Assembly (NCBI GenBank): GCA_029261695.1
Contig: JAJDAV010000028.1
Span: 1 to 52,708, forward strand
DNA: 52,708 bases
Direction: 5' to 3'
DNA from: Nitrospinaceae bacterium
GTDB lineage: Bacteria > Nitrospinota > Nitrospinia > Nitrospinales > VA-1
Shown: piece after piece, positions 29,768-39,585 of the stretch
How the letters are laid out: each line of letters opens with the position of its first letter
How positions within the stretch are numbered: the first letter of the stretch is position 1
The notes under the pieces: model-generated
What the model saw: the letters and a program-made list of their open reading frames with translations, nothing else
The model's database searches: none
Told to the model about the DNA's origin: nothing
Made by a program: the position numbers and the translations under genes

Positions 29768-32700
29768 ATGAAAAATACCACCTCAGTTCTTGTTGGAATT
29801 ATTCTTTATCTCCTAATCCCCGTAAATTTATCTTTCGCTTCTATATTAGAAATCAACAATTCAGAAAAACAAGGGTCTCTCTTTCGTTTTGATCCGTTTT
29901 GGAAACAGAAATCCGGTCCTTTATTTACTAAAGAAAAGGACAGCAGTATCTCCTTACACGTTTTAGGAGCCCACTTATCTTTCCCTCCAGTTTTAACTTC
30001 AGATTACCCAATAATCATCAAAACTAAAAATGGTACGGTGAAACAATTTTTGAAAGAAGAAGGAACTTACAAAGTCGATCTTGCGGGCCGCTACCTGATT
30101 TACAAAGGCAAAAGCAAATCCATTCTCTATCGTTATGACAGTAAAAAGAAAGAATTGCGCGAATTTGTTTACCTACCAGAAAAAAATTCTCTAGATTCTG
30201 GAGATTCTGTTATTCGCTGGCGGTTCCAAGGTGGCAAGCTAAAAGCCAAAGAGGATGGCAGTATTGCCCTAATCAAGACTGAAGCCAAACTTGGAATTAG
30301 GGCCCGGGAAATTTCTGACAACAGTATGGAAATACGCATTAATCGGTTTCTTAACCAGCAATTTGGAGAATTAGCGGCCAAAACTTTATCTGGGAAAACC
30401 CTGTTTACAATTCCTAAGCCCATGTACATAGATGCATCGGGCAGAGAATACCACCGCGAAATTTTTTATCAAATTCAAACAGACAATAAGAACCCCTCTC
30501 TTAATGAGGTGGACAATATTCTTCAATTGGTTCTTCCTGATTCGCAGAACAAATCATTCCCTCTATGGGTCGACCCCACAATTAAATTTGCGGAAGTAAG
30601 CCCGATCATTCTCAATGGAAGAAGAGCAGGGGATCAATTTGGTTACTCCGTTGCCTCGGCAGGAGATTTTAATAGTGATGGGAAGGATGATGTTATCGTC
30701 GGTGTTCCCTTTGCTGATAAAAACGGTCTCTCTTCAGGTAGCGCGTTTATATTTTTTGGCGGTAAAACGGGAACTGTGGAAAACCCCAACGCAAAAGCAG
30801 ATGTGGCACTTCATGGCTTAAAGGCATCCGGGCAATTTGGTTTCTCAGTTTCTTCTGCGGGTGACTTCAATGGCGATGGAGTGAATGACGTCATCGTTGG
30901 TTCCTATGGAAATGATGATAACGGCACAGACTCTGGCAGTGCTTATATATACCTTGGCCGAAACAACCCTCGCAAACGACTTCGCCCAAACTATACTTTT
31001 TTCGGGGAAAAAGCATATGAACATTTTGGTTTCTCAGTTGCTTCTGCGGGTGACTTCAATGGTGATGGTAGGGATGATGTTGTAATTGGATCTCGGTTGG
31101 ACGACAGTAATGGTGCCAATGCCGGAAGCGCATCGGTTTTTCTAGGTCAAAGAAGGCCAAGATGGTCAGGGGCTTTAATGGGGATATCGAGTTTTCAAAG
31201 CACACGCAAAATCACACGCAAGAAATGGACGGTTTACGGAAAAAACAGAAAAGATCAATTGGGTTTTTCCGTCTCCTCGGCGGGAGATTTCAACGGCGAT
31301 GGGTTGGATGATATTATCGTGGGAGCTCCTAATGAAAGCAGCAACGGGGTTGAATCAGGAAGCGCATATCTCTTTTTTGGAGGAAAATCAGGATCAACCA
31401 ATGACCCTGATGCAGCGGCCGATTTGGTCATTCGCGGGGAGGCTGCAGGGAATAGGCTGGGATATTCCGTCTCTTCAGCAGGAGATTTTAATGGCGACGG
31501 GCTGGGTGATATTATCGTGGGAGCCCCTTTTGACAACAAGTACGGAAATTCTTCAGGAAGTGCATTTTTAATTTTTGGGGATTCCAATCTCACTACCCCG
31601 CCATACCTTTACCGGTTGAGTGGGGAAGACCGTCAAAATGGTAGATTTGGACATTCCGTCGCCTCAGCGGGAGATTATAACGGAGATGGCAAAGATGATT
31701 TAATAATCGGTGCAGCTTATGATTACTTTCAGGCCTCGGCCACAGGCAAAGGCAAGGCGTTCATTTATTTTGGAACAGATCCTTCTTTCCTAAGCAATTT
31801 ACCAGATGTGGTGCTCCACGGCCCGCTGTATCAGATCGGATTGGGAGGACATTCAGCAATTGAATTTGGATATTCCGTTGCAGCAGCGGGAGATTTTAAT
31901 GGCGACGGGTTAGCTGACGTTATCGTTGGAGCCCCTCATGAGAACAGTGGTGGGCCTTATTCTGGAGGAAGTGCTTTTATTTCATATGGCCGCTATAACG
32001 GCCCCTATCGTGCAGCATTGCAAGGTCGTGGACCACAGGATGAATTTGGATTTTCCGTGGCCTCGGCGGGTGATTTCAATGGCGACGGGCTGAGTGATGT
32101 CATTATCGGTGCTTACAATGATCACCAAGCAGGTGCCGCATATATTTTTTTAGGAGGCAGTAGCCTGGGAGTTCCAGACACTACTTTCCTAGGGCAAAAT
32201 GACCATGATTGGTTTGGGTATTCTGTTTCTTCTGCAGGGGACTTTAACGGCGATGGTATGGATGACGTGATCATAGGTGCCCCTCATAATAATTACAGAG
32301 GAACCTTTTCAGGCAGTACATATATTTTCTTTGGAAAACAAACCGGAATAATTAACACCCCAGATATCAATGCGGATATAGTCCTTCGCGGTCTACGTTC
32401 TGGTGATCAGTTTGGCATTTCGGTTTCCAGTGCCGGAAATTTCAACGGCGATGCATGGGATGATGTGATTGTCGGTGCCTGGCAGGATGATAGAAAAAAC
32501 GTAAATGCCGGAAGTGCCTCTGTCTACTTTGGAGGCATCCACCCCGATGTCTTGGCCGATGTAGTTTTTTTAGGTCAGGATTCAGAGGATATTTTTGGCA
32601 AATCTGTTTCTTCCGGTGATTTCAATGGCGACGGGAAAAGTGATGTGCTAATTGGCGCCCCTTATGACGACAACAACGGTTCGGCCTCTGGAAGTGCTTT

Positions 32701-33319
32701 TATTTTTTATGGAGGTATAACAGGCCTATTTACCAACCCCGACAACGATGCAAATGTTGTTTTCCGGGGAAAAACAGATGGTGATTGGTTTGGGTATTCT
32801 GTCTCTTCGGCAGGCGACTTTGACGGCGACGGCAAAGATGATGTCCTTATCGGCGCAATGAGAAATGATAAAAATGGATCAGACTCTGGGAGAGCTTATG
32901 TGTTTTTTGAAATAACCCCGGGGACTTATAATGATCCGGAAGGGGCAGCCAAGATGATCTTCGGCGGACAAAGTAGAAATGATCGATTCGGTTTTTCTGT
33001 TTCTTCTGCGGGTGATTTTAACGGCGATGGCAAAGATGATGTAGTCATCGGCAGTGTCGGGGATGACAATAATGGAATTCGGTCAGGCAGTGCTTTTATT
33101 TTCTTTGGTGGGCAAACAGGGACCCTCGACAACCCCGATACTCAAGCAGATGTTATTTTGCATGGACGAAATAAGCATGATCAATTTGGAGTTTCCGTTT
33201 CGTCAGCAGGAGATTTTAACGGCGATGGACGTGATGAGGTAATTGTCGGCGCCAGTAAAGATGATATCAATTCAACAGGCTCGGGCAGTGCCTTTATTTT
33301 TCAAAAAGGATTTCAATAG
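29768..33319 (+). CDS. Secreted FG-GAP / integrin-alpha-like beta-propeller protein with 14 repeats
   Basis: Signal peptide; 14 copies of xxFGxSVxSAGDFNGDGxxDVIVGAxxDD. Confidence 0.93.
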   Translation: MKNTTSVLVGIILYLLIPVNLSFASILEINNSEKQGSLFRFDPFWKQKSGPLFTKEKDSSISLHVLGAHLSFPPVLTSDYPIIIKTKNGTVKQFLKEEGTYKVDLAGRYLIYKGKSKSILYRYDSKKKELREFVYLPEKNSLDSGDSVIRWRFQGGKLKAKEDGSIALIKTEAKLGIRAREISDNSMEIRINRFLNQQFGELAAKTLSGKTLFTIPKPMYIDASGREYHREIFYQIQTDNKNPSLNEVDNILQLVLPDSQNKSFPLWVDPTIKFAEVSPIILNGRRAGDQFGYSVASAGDFNSDGKDDVIVGVPFADKNGLSSGSAFIFFGGKTGTVENPNAKADVALHGLKASGQFGFSVSSAGDFNGDGVNDVIVGSYGNDDNGTDSGSAYIYLGRNNPRKRLRPNYTFFGEKAYEHFGFSVASAGDFNGDGRDDVVIGSRLDDSNGANAGSASVFLGQRRPRWSGALMGISSFQSTRKITRKKWTVYGKNRKDQLGFSVSSAGDFNGDGLDDIIVGAPNESSNGVESGSAYLFFGGKSGSTNDPDAAADLVIRGEAAGNRLGYSVSSAGDFNGDGLGDIIVGAPFDNKYGNSSGSAFLIFGDSNLTTPPYLYRLSGEDRQNGRFGHSVASAGDYNGDGKDDLIIGAAYDYFQASATGKGKAFIYFGTDPSFLSNLPDVVLHGPLYQIGLGGHSAIEFGYSVAAAGDFNGDGLADVIVGAPHENSGGPYSGGSAFISYGRYNGPYRAALQGRGPQDEFGFSVASAGDFNGDGLSDVIIGAYNDHQAGAAYIFLGGSSLGVPDTTFLGQNDHDWFGYSVSSAGDFNGDGMDDVIIGAPHNNYRGTFSGSTYIFFGKQTGIINTPDINADIVLRGLRSGDQFGISVSSAGNFNGDAWDDVIVGAWQDDRKNVNAGSASVYFGGIHPDVLADVVFLGQDSEDIFGKSVSSGDFNGDGKSDVLIGAPYDDNNGSASGSAFIFYGGITGLFTNPDNDANVVFRGKTDGDWFGYSVSSAGDFDGDGKDDVLIGAMRNDKNGSDSGRAYVFFEITPGTYNDPEGAAKMIFGGQSRNDRFGFSVSSAGDFNGDGKDDVVIGSVGDDNNGIRSGSAFIFFGGQTGTLDNPDTQADVILHGRNKHDQFGVSVSSAGDFNGDGRDEVIVGASKDDINSTGSGSAFIFQKGFQ

Positions 33320-33357
33320 AGAAATTTTTTCCATAGAGGAACAATGAGGACCAGCGG

Positions 33358-33870
33358 CTACGATTCTTTTTCTCGTTCGGCCTGTTCTTTTTCCAACCGA
33401 TACGTTTTGATTCTAGCTTCTGAGTTTCGTCGCATAAGAATGATACAAGCTTCGGCCATCAAACCGACAAACCAGAAAGTAGTGAAAAATATGACCCAGG
33501 CAAAAAACAGATTGAACCAATATTGATTAGGGGTGTAGTCGGTTGAGATATGAATTAAAGCCTTTAACTTCTTTTTTTCAGCCTCAGAGGCTCTTACATA
33601 TTTTAAATAGAAGGGATGTTTTTTTTTGTAGGCAAAAGCAATCATTTCATTGCGAGGCAGATCAATAAACGTCATAACAGCGCGGTTATTTTCTTTAAAA
33701 AATACTCGCATTTTTACCACTGCGGGAGAATCGGGTGGATTCTCATTGTAATACCAAACCACAACTATAGTCGTCAGGATTATAGACACCCATAAAGAAA
33801 TCCGGCTGATCCATTTTTCTTTTCCATCTTCAATTTCTTCGGTTATTGGCTCGATATCTTCCATTTTCAA
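33358..33870 (-). CDS. Two-TM membrane protein, unknown
   Basis: 170-aa ORF with TM segments ISLWVSIILTTIVVVWYY and LFFAWVIFFTTFWFVGLMAEACIIL. Confidence 0.55.
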   Translation of the reverse strand: MKMEDIEPITEEIEDGKEKWISRISLWVSIILTTIVVVWYYNENPPDSPAVVKMRVFFKENNRAVMTFIDLPRNEMIAFAYKKKHPFYLKYVRASEAEKKKLKALIHISTDYTPNQYWFNLFFAWVIFFTTFWFVGLMAEACIILMRRNSEARIKTYRLEKEQAEREKES

Positions 33871-34001
33871 CCCACGTTTAGATTTATCAACTAAACATAC
33901 CAGACCGCAGAAATGAATTCCAGTTGCAGATTCAAGTCCCCCTGATTAGTATGGTGGAGGTCATTCTATACCCCTCTTTAATAGCTTTTTGAAAAGGTTT
34001 A

Positions 34002-35364
34002 ATGCAAAAGAAAAGTTCTATCGGCTATTTCCAACTGTTACGGCAAAATGAATCCTTCCGCAATCTCTGGTTCGGGCAAGTCGTTTCTGAATTAGGAGAC
34101 TGGTTAAACAGCATAGCAATTTATGCTCTGATTCTCAGGCTGAGTGATTCGGGCATGGCTATGGCGGGAGCTATGATGGCAAAACTCCTTCCTATTGTAT
34201 TGATAAGTCCAATTGCCGGTGTGGTGGTAGACCGCGTCAGTCGTAAATCCGTTATGATAGTAAGCGATTTGTTGCGATTTGTTGCGATTTGTTGTCGTAC
34301 TCGGTTTCCTTTTTGTCGAAGACCAGAGCACATTATGGTTTATTTACGCACTGGTAATAATTGAGATTTCTCTGTCAGGTTTTTTTGAGCCTGCCAGAAG
34401 TGCGATTATTCCCTCACTTGTTCCCAAAGAGCATCTGGTTACAGCAAATGCCCTAAGCGGTTCCACATGGTCTGTTATGCTGGCTTTTGGGGCTGCCCTT
34501 GGGGGAGTTGTGGTGAGTTTATTTGGAATCCAAGTGGCTTTTATTGTAGATGCCTGCACCTTTTTAATCTCCGCCTGGTTTATTTCTAAAATACCTTCGC
34601 AGGAAAAGGTTGAAAAAGAGCACAAACAGAAAAATGGGTTTCAGGAACTGGTAGATGCTATGCGCTTCCTTTTAAAGGAGCCTGTAGTGCTGGTTTTAAG
34701 CTTGTTAAAATCCGGCTTAGCCGTGGCAGGGGGCATCATGACGCTAATCCCACTAATGGCAAGCCAAGTGCTTGCGAAACCCGCCATGCTTTCATTGGGA
34801 ATCGGAATCCTTTATTCAGCGCGTGGGCTGGGAGCCGCATTAGGCCCTCTAATGGTAAAACGGTTATTTGGCGAAACCGCAACCGTTTTACATTGGTCTA
34901 TTGCAGCAGCATTTTTTCTTAAAGCAATATCATATTTATTCATCGCGAACTCTGACAACCTTTGGTCCTTGTCTTTTGGAGTAGCGGCGGCAACATTATT
35001 TGGATCGATCATTTGGGTATTTAGTTCAGCATTGATTCATTTATCCACCCCAGATCATTACCTGGGAAGAGTCTTCAGCTTTGAGCTTGCCATAATGACC
35101 TTGGTAATGGGAATCAGTAATTGGGGAGTCGGATTTGCTGTTGATGATTTGGGGCTTACATCTAATCAGGTGGCCCTGTGGATGGCTGCCTTGGTAACCC
35201 TTCCTGGTTTATTCTGGACAGGGTTTCTCACTTTTATCCGCAAAAAATTACAGGGGGGAGAATGCACTGATTCTGTCTGTCCTATCGACCCGAGCGGGTT
35301 TAATCCTGTACCTATGGTTCGAGAAGAACAAATTGAAGGAAAGGTTCAACTGGGAGAGAAATAG
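34002..35364 (+). pseudogene. MFS transporter (enterobactin-exporter EntS-like) split by a frameshift at a 10-bp tandem repeat
   Basis: ORFs 34002-34364 and 34279-35364 give adjacent parts of one MFS protein (FRNLWFGQVVSELGDWLNSIAIYAL... / ...SGFFEPARSAIIPSLVPKEHLVTANAL). The frame changes inside (gcgatttgtt)x3. Confidence 0.85.
34264..34294. repeat. 10-bp tandem repeat, 3 copies plus 1 nt
   Basis: GCGATTTGTT GCGATTTGTT GCGATTTGTT G. Confidence 0.98.
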
Positions 35365-35678
35365 TCCGCAACCGATTTGCCAATATCAAAGTGGCTTATA
35401 ATTTTATGAGCATCCTCCTGAGTATTGGCCCAACGGTAAGCTTCAGCAACCCCTTCATTTTGCCCTAAAGCATGCAAAACTCCAACCGAGACAAACGAAG
35501 TCGCAAGGTCAGTAGATTGTGAAAAGTTTAAAACCATTTTTATCATAGTCTGCATCCCGTCATGATCCAGGCTATGATATTTATTTAATAAATTGCGAAT
35601 ATTTTCTTCGCCATAAGTATTCGTATAAGATGCGCCAATACCGGGTTCCTGATAAAGGTGCAAGATTTCATCTTCCAT
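35346..35678 (-). CDS. Conserved-looking small protein, unknown
   Basis: 110-aa ORF; 3' end overlaps the MFS gene convergently by 19 bp. Confidence 0.5.
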   Translation of the reverse strand: MEDEILHLYQEPGIGASYTNTYGEENIRNLLNKYHSLDHDGMQTMIKMVLNFSQSTDLATSFVSVGVLHALGQNEGVAEAYRWANTQEDAHKIISHFDIGKSVADYFSPS

Positions 35679-35701
35679 TTTTCATCCCAAAATTTTTGTG
35701 T

Positions 35702-36259
35702 CTATGATGAGGCTTCTTCTTCCTTTTTCAGCCAAAATTCTTCAAACTCTTCCTGATAAGACAATTGTGTCAAATCCTTCATACGATCCAGAAAAACAAG
35801 CCCTTTGAGATGGTCAATCTCATGCTGCAATACCACCGCCTCAAAACCGGATACCGTTTTTTGGATACTCTTTCCATTCCGGTCATATGCAGTGAGAGTA
35901 ATTGTGGTCGATCTCGGGACCAATCCGCGGAAGTCCACCAAGCTCAGGCAACTTTCCCATCCATCTTGCTCTTCCTCGCTATAATCGGACAACACAGGGT
36001 TAATCAGAACCGTTAGAGGGATAGACCCTTCACCAGGATATCTCTCGTTCTCAGCATACTCAAGCACCACAATCTGTATGGACTGGTTAACCTGTGGTGC
36101 CGCAAGCCCTACCCCACCCTCATGGTGCATGGTTTCGATCATATTATCGATAAAAGTTTGTAACTCACCACCCGGTTCGGTCAAATCATTTAAGTCAACC
36201 GGTTTTGCCACCTTCCTCAGTACCGGGTTGCCTAACTTGGAAATTTTTAATAGTGCCAT
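35702..36259 (-). CDS. def: Peptide deformylase
   Basis: HHEGGVGLAAPQVNQSIQIVVLE, EEQDGWESCLSLVDFRGLVPR, VLQHEIDHLKGLVFLDRM. Confidence 0.95.
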   Translation of the reverse strand: MALLKISKLGNPVLRKVAKPVDLNDLTEPGGELQTFIDNMIETMHHEGGVGLAAPQVNQSIQIVVLEYAENERYPGEGSIPLTVLINPVLSDYSEEEQDGWESCLSLVDFRGLVPRSTTITLTAYDRNGKSIQKTVSGFEAVVLQHEIDHLKGLVFLDRMKDLTQLSYQEEFEEFWLKKEEEASS

Positions 36260-36531
36260 TATCCCCCCTCATATTCCAGAGCCAACCACCTCGGAATTAT
36301 GAAAAAAATTTAAACTAGATTTTTACTCCCCGAAAAAAATCCTGTCCCGCGAACCCCTTATTTTTTATAAGTTATCTTATCACATCCAAACGAAGAGAGT
36401 CGATATCCCCCGCCATCACTGCTTAAAAGATAGGCAGCCTATTTTTTTTCTTTGCTTTTTTGTTTGACTTTTTTAGCCGGTTTCCTATAATGCACCGGCC
36501 GATAATTCTTTTACATGAGGAGGGGGAAACC

Positions 36532-36810
36532 TTGACTAAAGACGAACTTATTAACGCAGTAATCAAAAGTTGTAAAGATGACAATCTCACAAAGAGATTA
36601 GCAGGAGACGTAGTGGATGCTGCTTTTGAAAACATTTCAAAAGCCATCAAAAAAGAGAAGCGATTCGCCTACCCTAGCTTTGGAACATTTACCGTAAGAT
36701 CCAGAAAAGCAAGAAAAGGACGAAATCCTCAAACGGGTGAAGAAATTAAAATTAAGGCCAGTAAAACTGTTGGCTTTAAACCGGCTCCTACTTTGAAAAA
36801 CTCTTTATAA
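36532..36810 (+). CDS. HU family DNA-binding protein (TTG start)
   Basis: LTKDELINAVIKSCKDDNLTKRLAGDVVDAAFENISKAIKKEKRFAYPSFGTFTVRSRKARKGRNPQTGEEIKIKASKTVGFKPAPTLK; strong SD gaggaggggg. Confidence 0.95.
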   Translation: MTKDELINAVIKSCKDDNLTKRLAGDVVDAAFENISKAIKKEKRFAYPSFGTFTVRSRKARKGRNPQTGEEIKIKASKTVGFKPAPTLKNSL

Positions 36811-36829
36811 AAAGTTTTTTTCTGAAATT

Positions 36830-36868
36830 AAAAAGCCGCCCACTATAAAGTGGGCGGCTTTTTTTTGT
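36830..36868 (+). terminator. Rho-independent terminator after the HU gene
   Basis: AAAAGCCGCCCACT-ATAA-AGTGGGCGGCTTTTTTTT. Confidence 0.95.
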
Positions 36869-36892
36869 TCAAAAACTCTTTTGTTCAAAAAC

Positions 36893-38923
36893 TCATGGAC
36901 TAATTCTTTTAAAACTAAACCCCTGATCCTTGAGCACTTGCATCAACCAAATTGCATTCTCAGGTTTTTTAAAAGCCCCCACTAAAACCCTGAAAGAGGC
37001 AGCTCCGCCCGTCGCCTCATTTGAGATTGACAAAAATCCAGAAACTCGCTTTAACCTAAGTTTTTCAAGAAGTTGCCTAGCCTCCCCTATTGATTCCACA
37101 GCCCCCACTTGCAAAGCAAAGGGATATGGAATTGCCGTTGCATGGCTGGCCAAACGTTTTCCCCTTAGATCCTTTATCACCCTTAGTGCCCGATCCCATG
37201 TAGCAAATCGACCTATATAAACTCGATACATCTGGATATCTTTTGAAATTCGAACCGGTACGGTATAAGCATCATATCCATTTTCTCTTAATTTATTGGA
37301 AGCAGAAACAGCCTTGGATTCATTAGAGTGGCTGGATACATGTATTACAAAAGGATTTTTATTTTTTAATTTATCCTTTTCTTTGCGAAGAGATTCCGTG
37401 ACTACATGTTTTTCAGCATAGAACTTTTCTTCCGCAATTTTCCAATTTCCATTTTCCCAATCCACTTTTATTTCTTTTGTCCCCATGCTTTCTAAAGATT
37501 TCGAAAAAAAATGTTGTTCGAATACCACCCAAGTTCCATCTTGTTTAGAGATCAAATTTTGTGAAGATAAAACCAAACTGGGGTCCGGGAATTTTAAAAA
37601 CAGGCTTTTCTTCTTTTTCCGTACCGAGCTTTCCAGCGGGGATATCTTTTTGGAGCTTTCTGAAATATATTCACGATAATAAGAAATATGCTTATCGATA
37701 TCATTTCCCTCCCAAGAAGACTTCCATCCAGCAACCCAATCGAAAATAGAAGCGACTTGATCTAGCCTCTCCACAGGGAGCGGAATTTCCTGAACACTAG
37801 GAGTAATCTCATCAGCCACATGGTTTTTTTCTTTTGTTAATTTCCATTCCTGAGCTTGGTGATTTAAAATATTCTTGGCTGTTTGCAGATCAATTTTCGT
37901 CGCCAGCTTCTCAATCTCTGTCTTATCCAGTATCGTACCGGCTTGAATTCCATTTATATTCCCATAGATGAACTTATCAATATTCCTCAGCCACAGAGCC
38001 ACTGCAAGCTGCGCAGGATGGATATTCTGGGCTTTTAGTCTCCTGGCTGCGGCAAACAAGCCTTCTCCTTTTCCAAGCTCAATGGTTTCTCCGGGGGATG
38101 GGGCCAAAAACCCATTACTCAAAGCTGTTTTCACTTGCCCGGATACTGGGGGTGAATGAGCAGAAAGAGAAGATACGGTTTTGGGAGTCGCCCAAATTGC
38201 ACCAGAAAGCCTTCGACGATTTTTCGAAACGCTCACAATTGTTGTAGGAGCAACTGCCAAAATTTTAACAGCAGAGGCTGATTTTTTTTCTGTTTCAACA
38301 TCAGGCTTTTGAAGCAAATCAGCAGTTTCCGGTTCAGACACCTCACTATTTTTTGGGGGAGGTAAAGCTTTTTCTTTTTCGGCTGGAGCATTTTTATCTG
38401 CGACTGCCGTTTTATCCTGAGGTGCGATTGTTTCTTTCTTTTTCTTTCCTAAGGCGTTAAGAGCCAGCCCTTGTTGAAAGTCCACCGTTATCAGGAAGTT
38501 TTCCAGCAAGGTCCCGCCATTATGTTTGGCAATGACCACGAGATTAAAAGAAGGAAAAAATAAGGGAGTTTTAGAAAAAACACGGATAATTTTCTTCGTT
38601 CCAGGGGCAGCGGCGGGTTTCTCCAACTCCAATAAGTCCACCAAAGACGGTCGTATTAAACCCAGCTTATCATAATCATCAACATCTCCCAGAATCACGT
38701 CATAGGAAGCATCACTATCCAAATGAACGTCAAATGAAGCATTAAATGTTTCTCCAAACTTACTTTTTATTTCTATATTTCCAACAAAAAATGCTGCAGC
38801 AGGGTTAGCAATTATCAGCACTACAAAAACTACCGCACTTGAAAAATTGAGTTTTTGTTTTTGCCTAACCATAAATTTGATGGGTTGATTTTTTTGAGGA
38901 AAGAAGCGGGTTATTATCTTCAA
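36893..38923 (-). CDS. Secreted FimV-like N-terminal / FimV core / NTF2-like / tandem SPOR protein
   Basis: Signal peptide; FFVGNIEIKSKFGETFNASFDVHL; LFAAARRLKAQNIHPAQLAVALWLRNIDKFIYGNINGIQAGTIL (FimV core-like); two SPOR-like segments (FVIHVSSHSNESKAVSASNKLRENGYDAYTVPV; FALQVGAVESIGEARQLLEKLRLK). Confidence 0.7.
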   Translation of the reverse strand: MKIITRFFPQKNQPIKFMVRQKQKLNFSSAVVFVVLIIANPAAAFFVGNIEIKSKFGETFNASFDVHLDSDASYDVILGDVDDYDKLGLIRPSLVDLLELEKPAAAPGTKKIIRVFSKTPLFFPSFNLVVIAKHNGGTLLENFLITVDFQQGLALNALGKKKKETIAPQDKTAVADKNAPAEKEKALPPPKNSEVSEPETADLLQKPDVETEKKSASAVKILAVAPTTIVSVSKNRRRLSGAIWATPKTVSSLSAHSPPVSGQVKTALSNGFLAPSPGETIELGKGEGLFAAARRLKAQNIHPAQLAVALWLRNIDKFIYGNINGIQAGTILDKTEIEKLATKIDLQTAKNILNHQAQEWKLTKEKNHVADEITPSVQEIPLPVERLDQVASIFDWVAGWKSSWEGNDIDKHISYYREYISESSKKISPLESSVRKKKKSLFLKFPDPSLVLSSQNLISKQDGTWVVFEQHFFSKSLESMGTKEIKVDWENGNWKIAEEKFYAEKHVVTESLRKEKDKLKNKNPFVIHVSSHSNESKAVSASNKLRENGYDAYTVPVRISKDIQMYRVYIGRFATWDRALRVIKDLRGKRLASHATAIPYPFALQVGAVESIGEARQLLEKLRLKRVSGFLSISNEATGGAASFRVLVGAFKKPENAIWLMQVLKDQGFSFKRISP

Positions 38924-39113
38924 TTTTTTTTTAAACAGTTACTACCTATATAGTAATCCGACTATTGGGATTTTCAAAATTGGATTTTCACCTAACAGGG
39001 AGGAAATAAATAAAGCAAAATAAATTCTAAAAACGAAAAAATTAGTTCATCAATAAGGAATGAAATTTCAACAACTCATGGGCAGGATTTAAACTGGATA
39101 GAAGGGATGAATC

Positions 39114-39536
39114 TTAGCCTTTTCGGAGGCGGCTCAACTCTTTTTTCTCAAACTTCCTGAACTTCCCACTATTAGCATCCTCAGGCATTCGGGTTTTTCG
39201 TTCATGCTGATTATGCATCCAGTCCTTTTCAATATAATGGCAGGACCTGCATTCTCGTGCTTTTCTAAAAACACGACTTTTGTACAGCCCTCGTACATTT
39301 GAAACATGGAGAGGTGAATCAAAATCTTTGTGTATATGGCAGCTTTGACAATATTCGCCAATTACTTTATTGGCTTTTCCTGGTCGCAAATCGCCCTTGA
39401 AAGCTTCTTCAACTTCCACATTAGTGCAACCCATTAAAACTGTAAACAGAAGTGCAGAAAAAACGACACCGTTTCTCCTCAACCTTAAAATCTCGAAGAG
39501 AGACTTAATGGATTTTTGATAGTTCTCCATTTCCAA
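39114..39536 (-). CDS. Small c-type cytochrome lipoprotein with two CxxCH motifs
   Basis: Lipobox-like LFTVLMGC; CQSCH and CRSCH heme-binding motifs. Confidence 0.75.
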   Translation of the reverse strand: MEMENYQKSIKSLFEILRLRRNGVVFSALLFTVLMGCTNVEVEEAFKGDLRPGKANKVIGEYCQSCHIHKDFDSPLHVSNVRGLYKSRVFRKARECRSCHYIEKDWMHNQHERKTRMPEDANSGKFRKFEKKELSRLRKG

Positions 39537-39585
39537 TTCCTAATAAGGGGTAACTTTAAAATACAAAATAAATGAGCGACCCATC

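Noticed and set aside
30620-33290. Regular DNA repeats in the FG-GAP gene considered as a CRISPR or satellite array
   Set aside because: Fully explained by protein repeats with conserved FG-GAP codon pattern.
36830-36868. GC-rich inverted repeat after HU considered as a REP/MITE
   Set aside because: Stem followed by an eight-T run is a standard intrinsic terminator.
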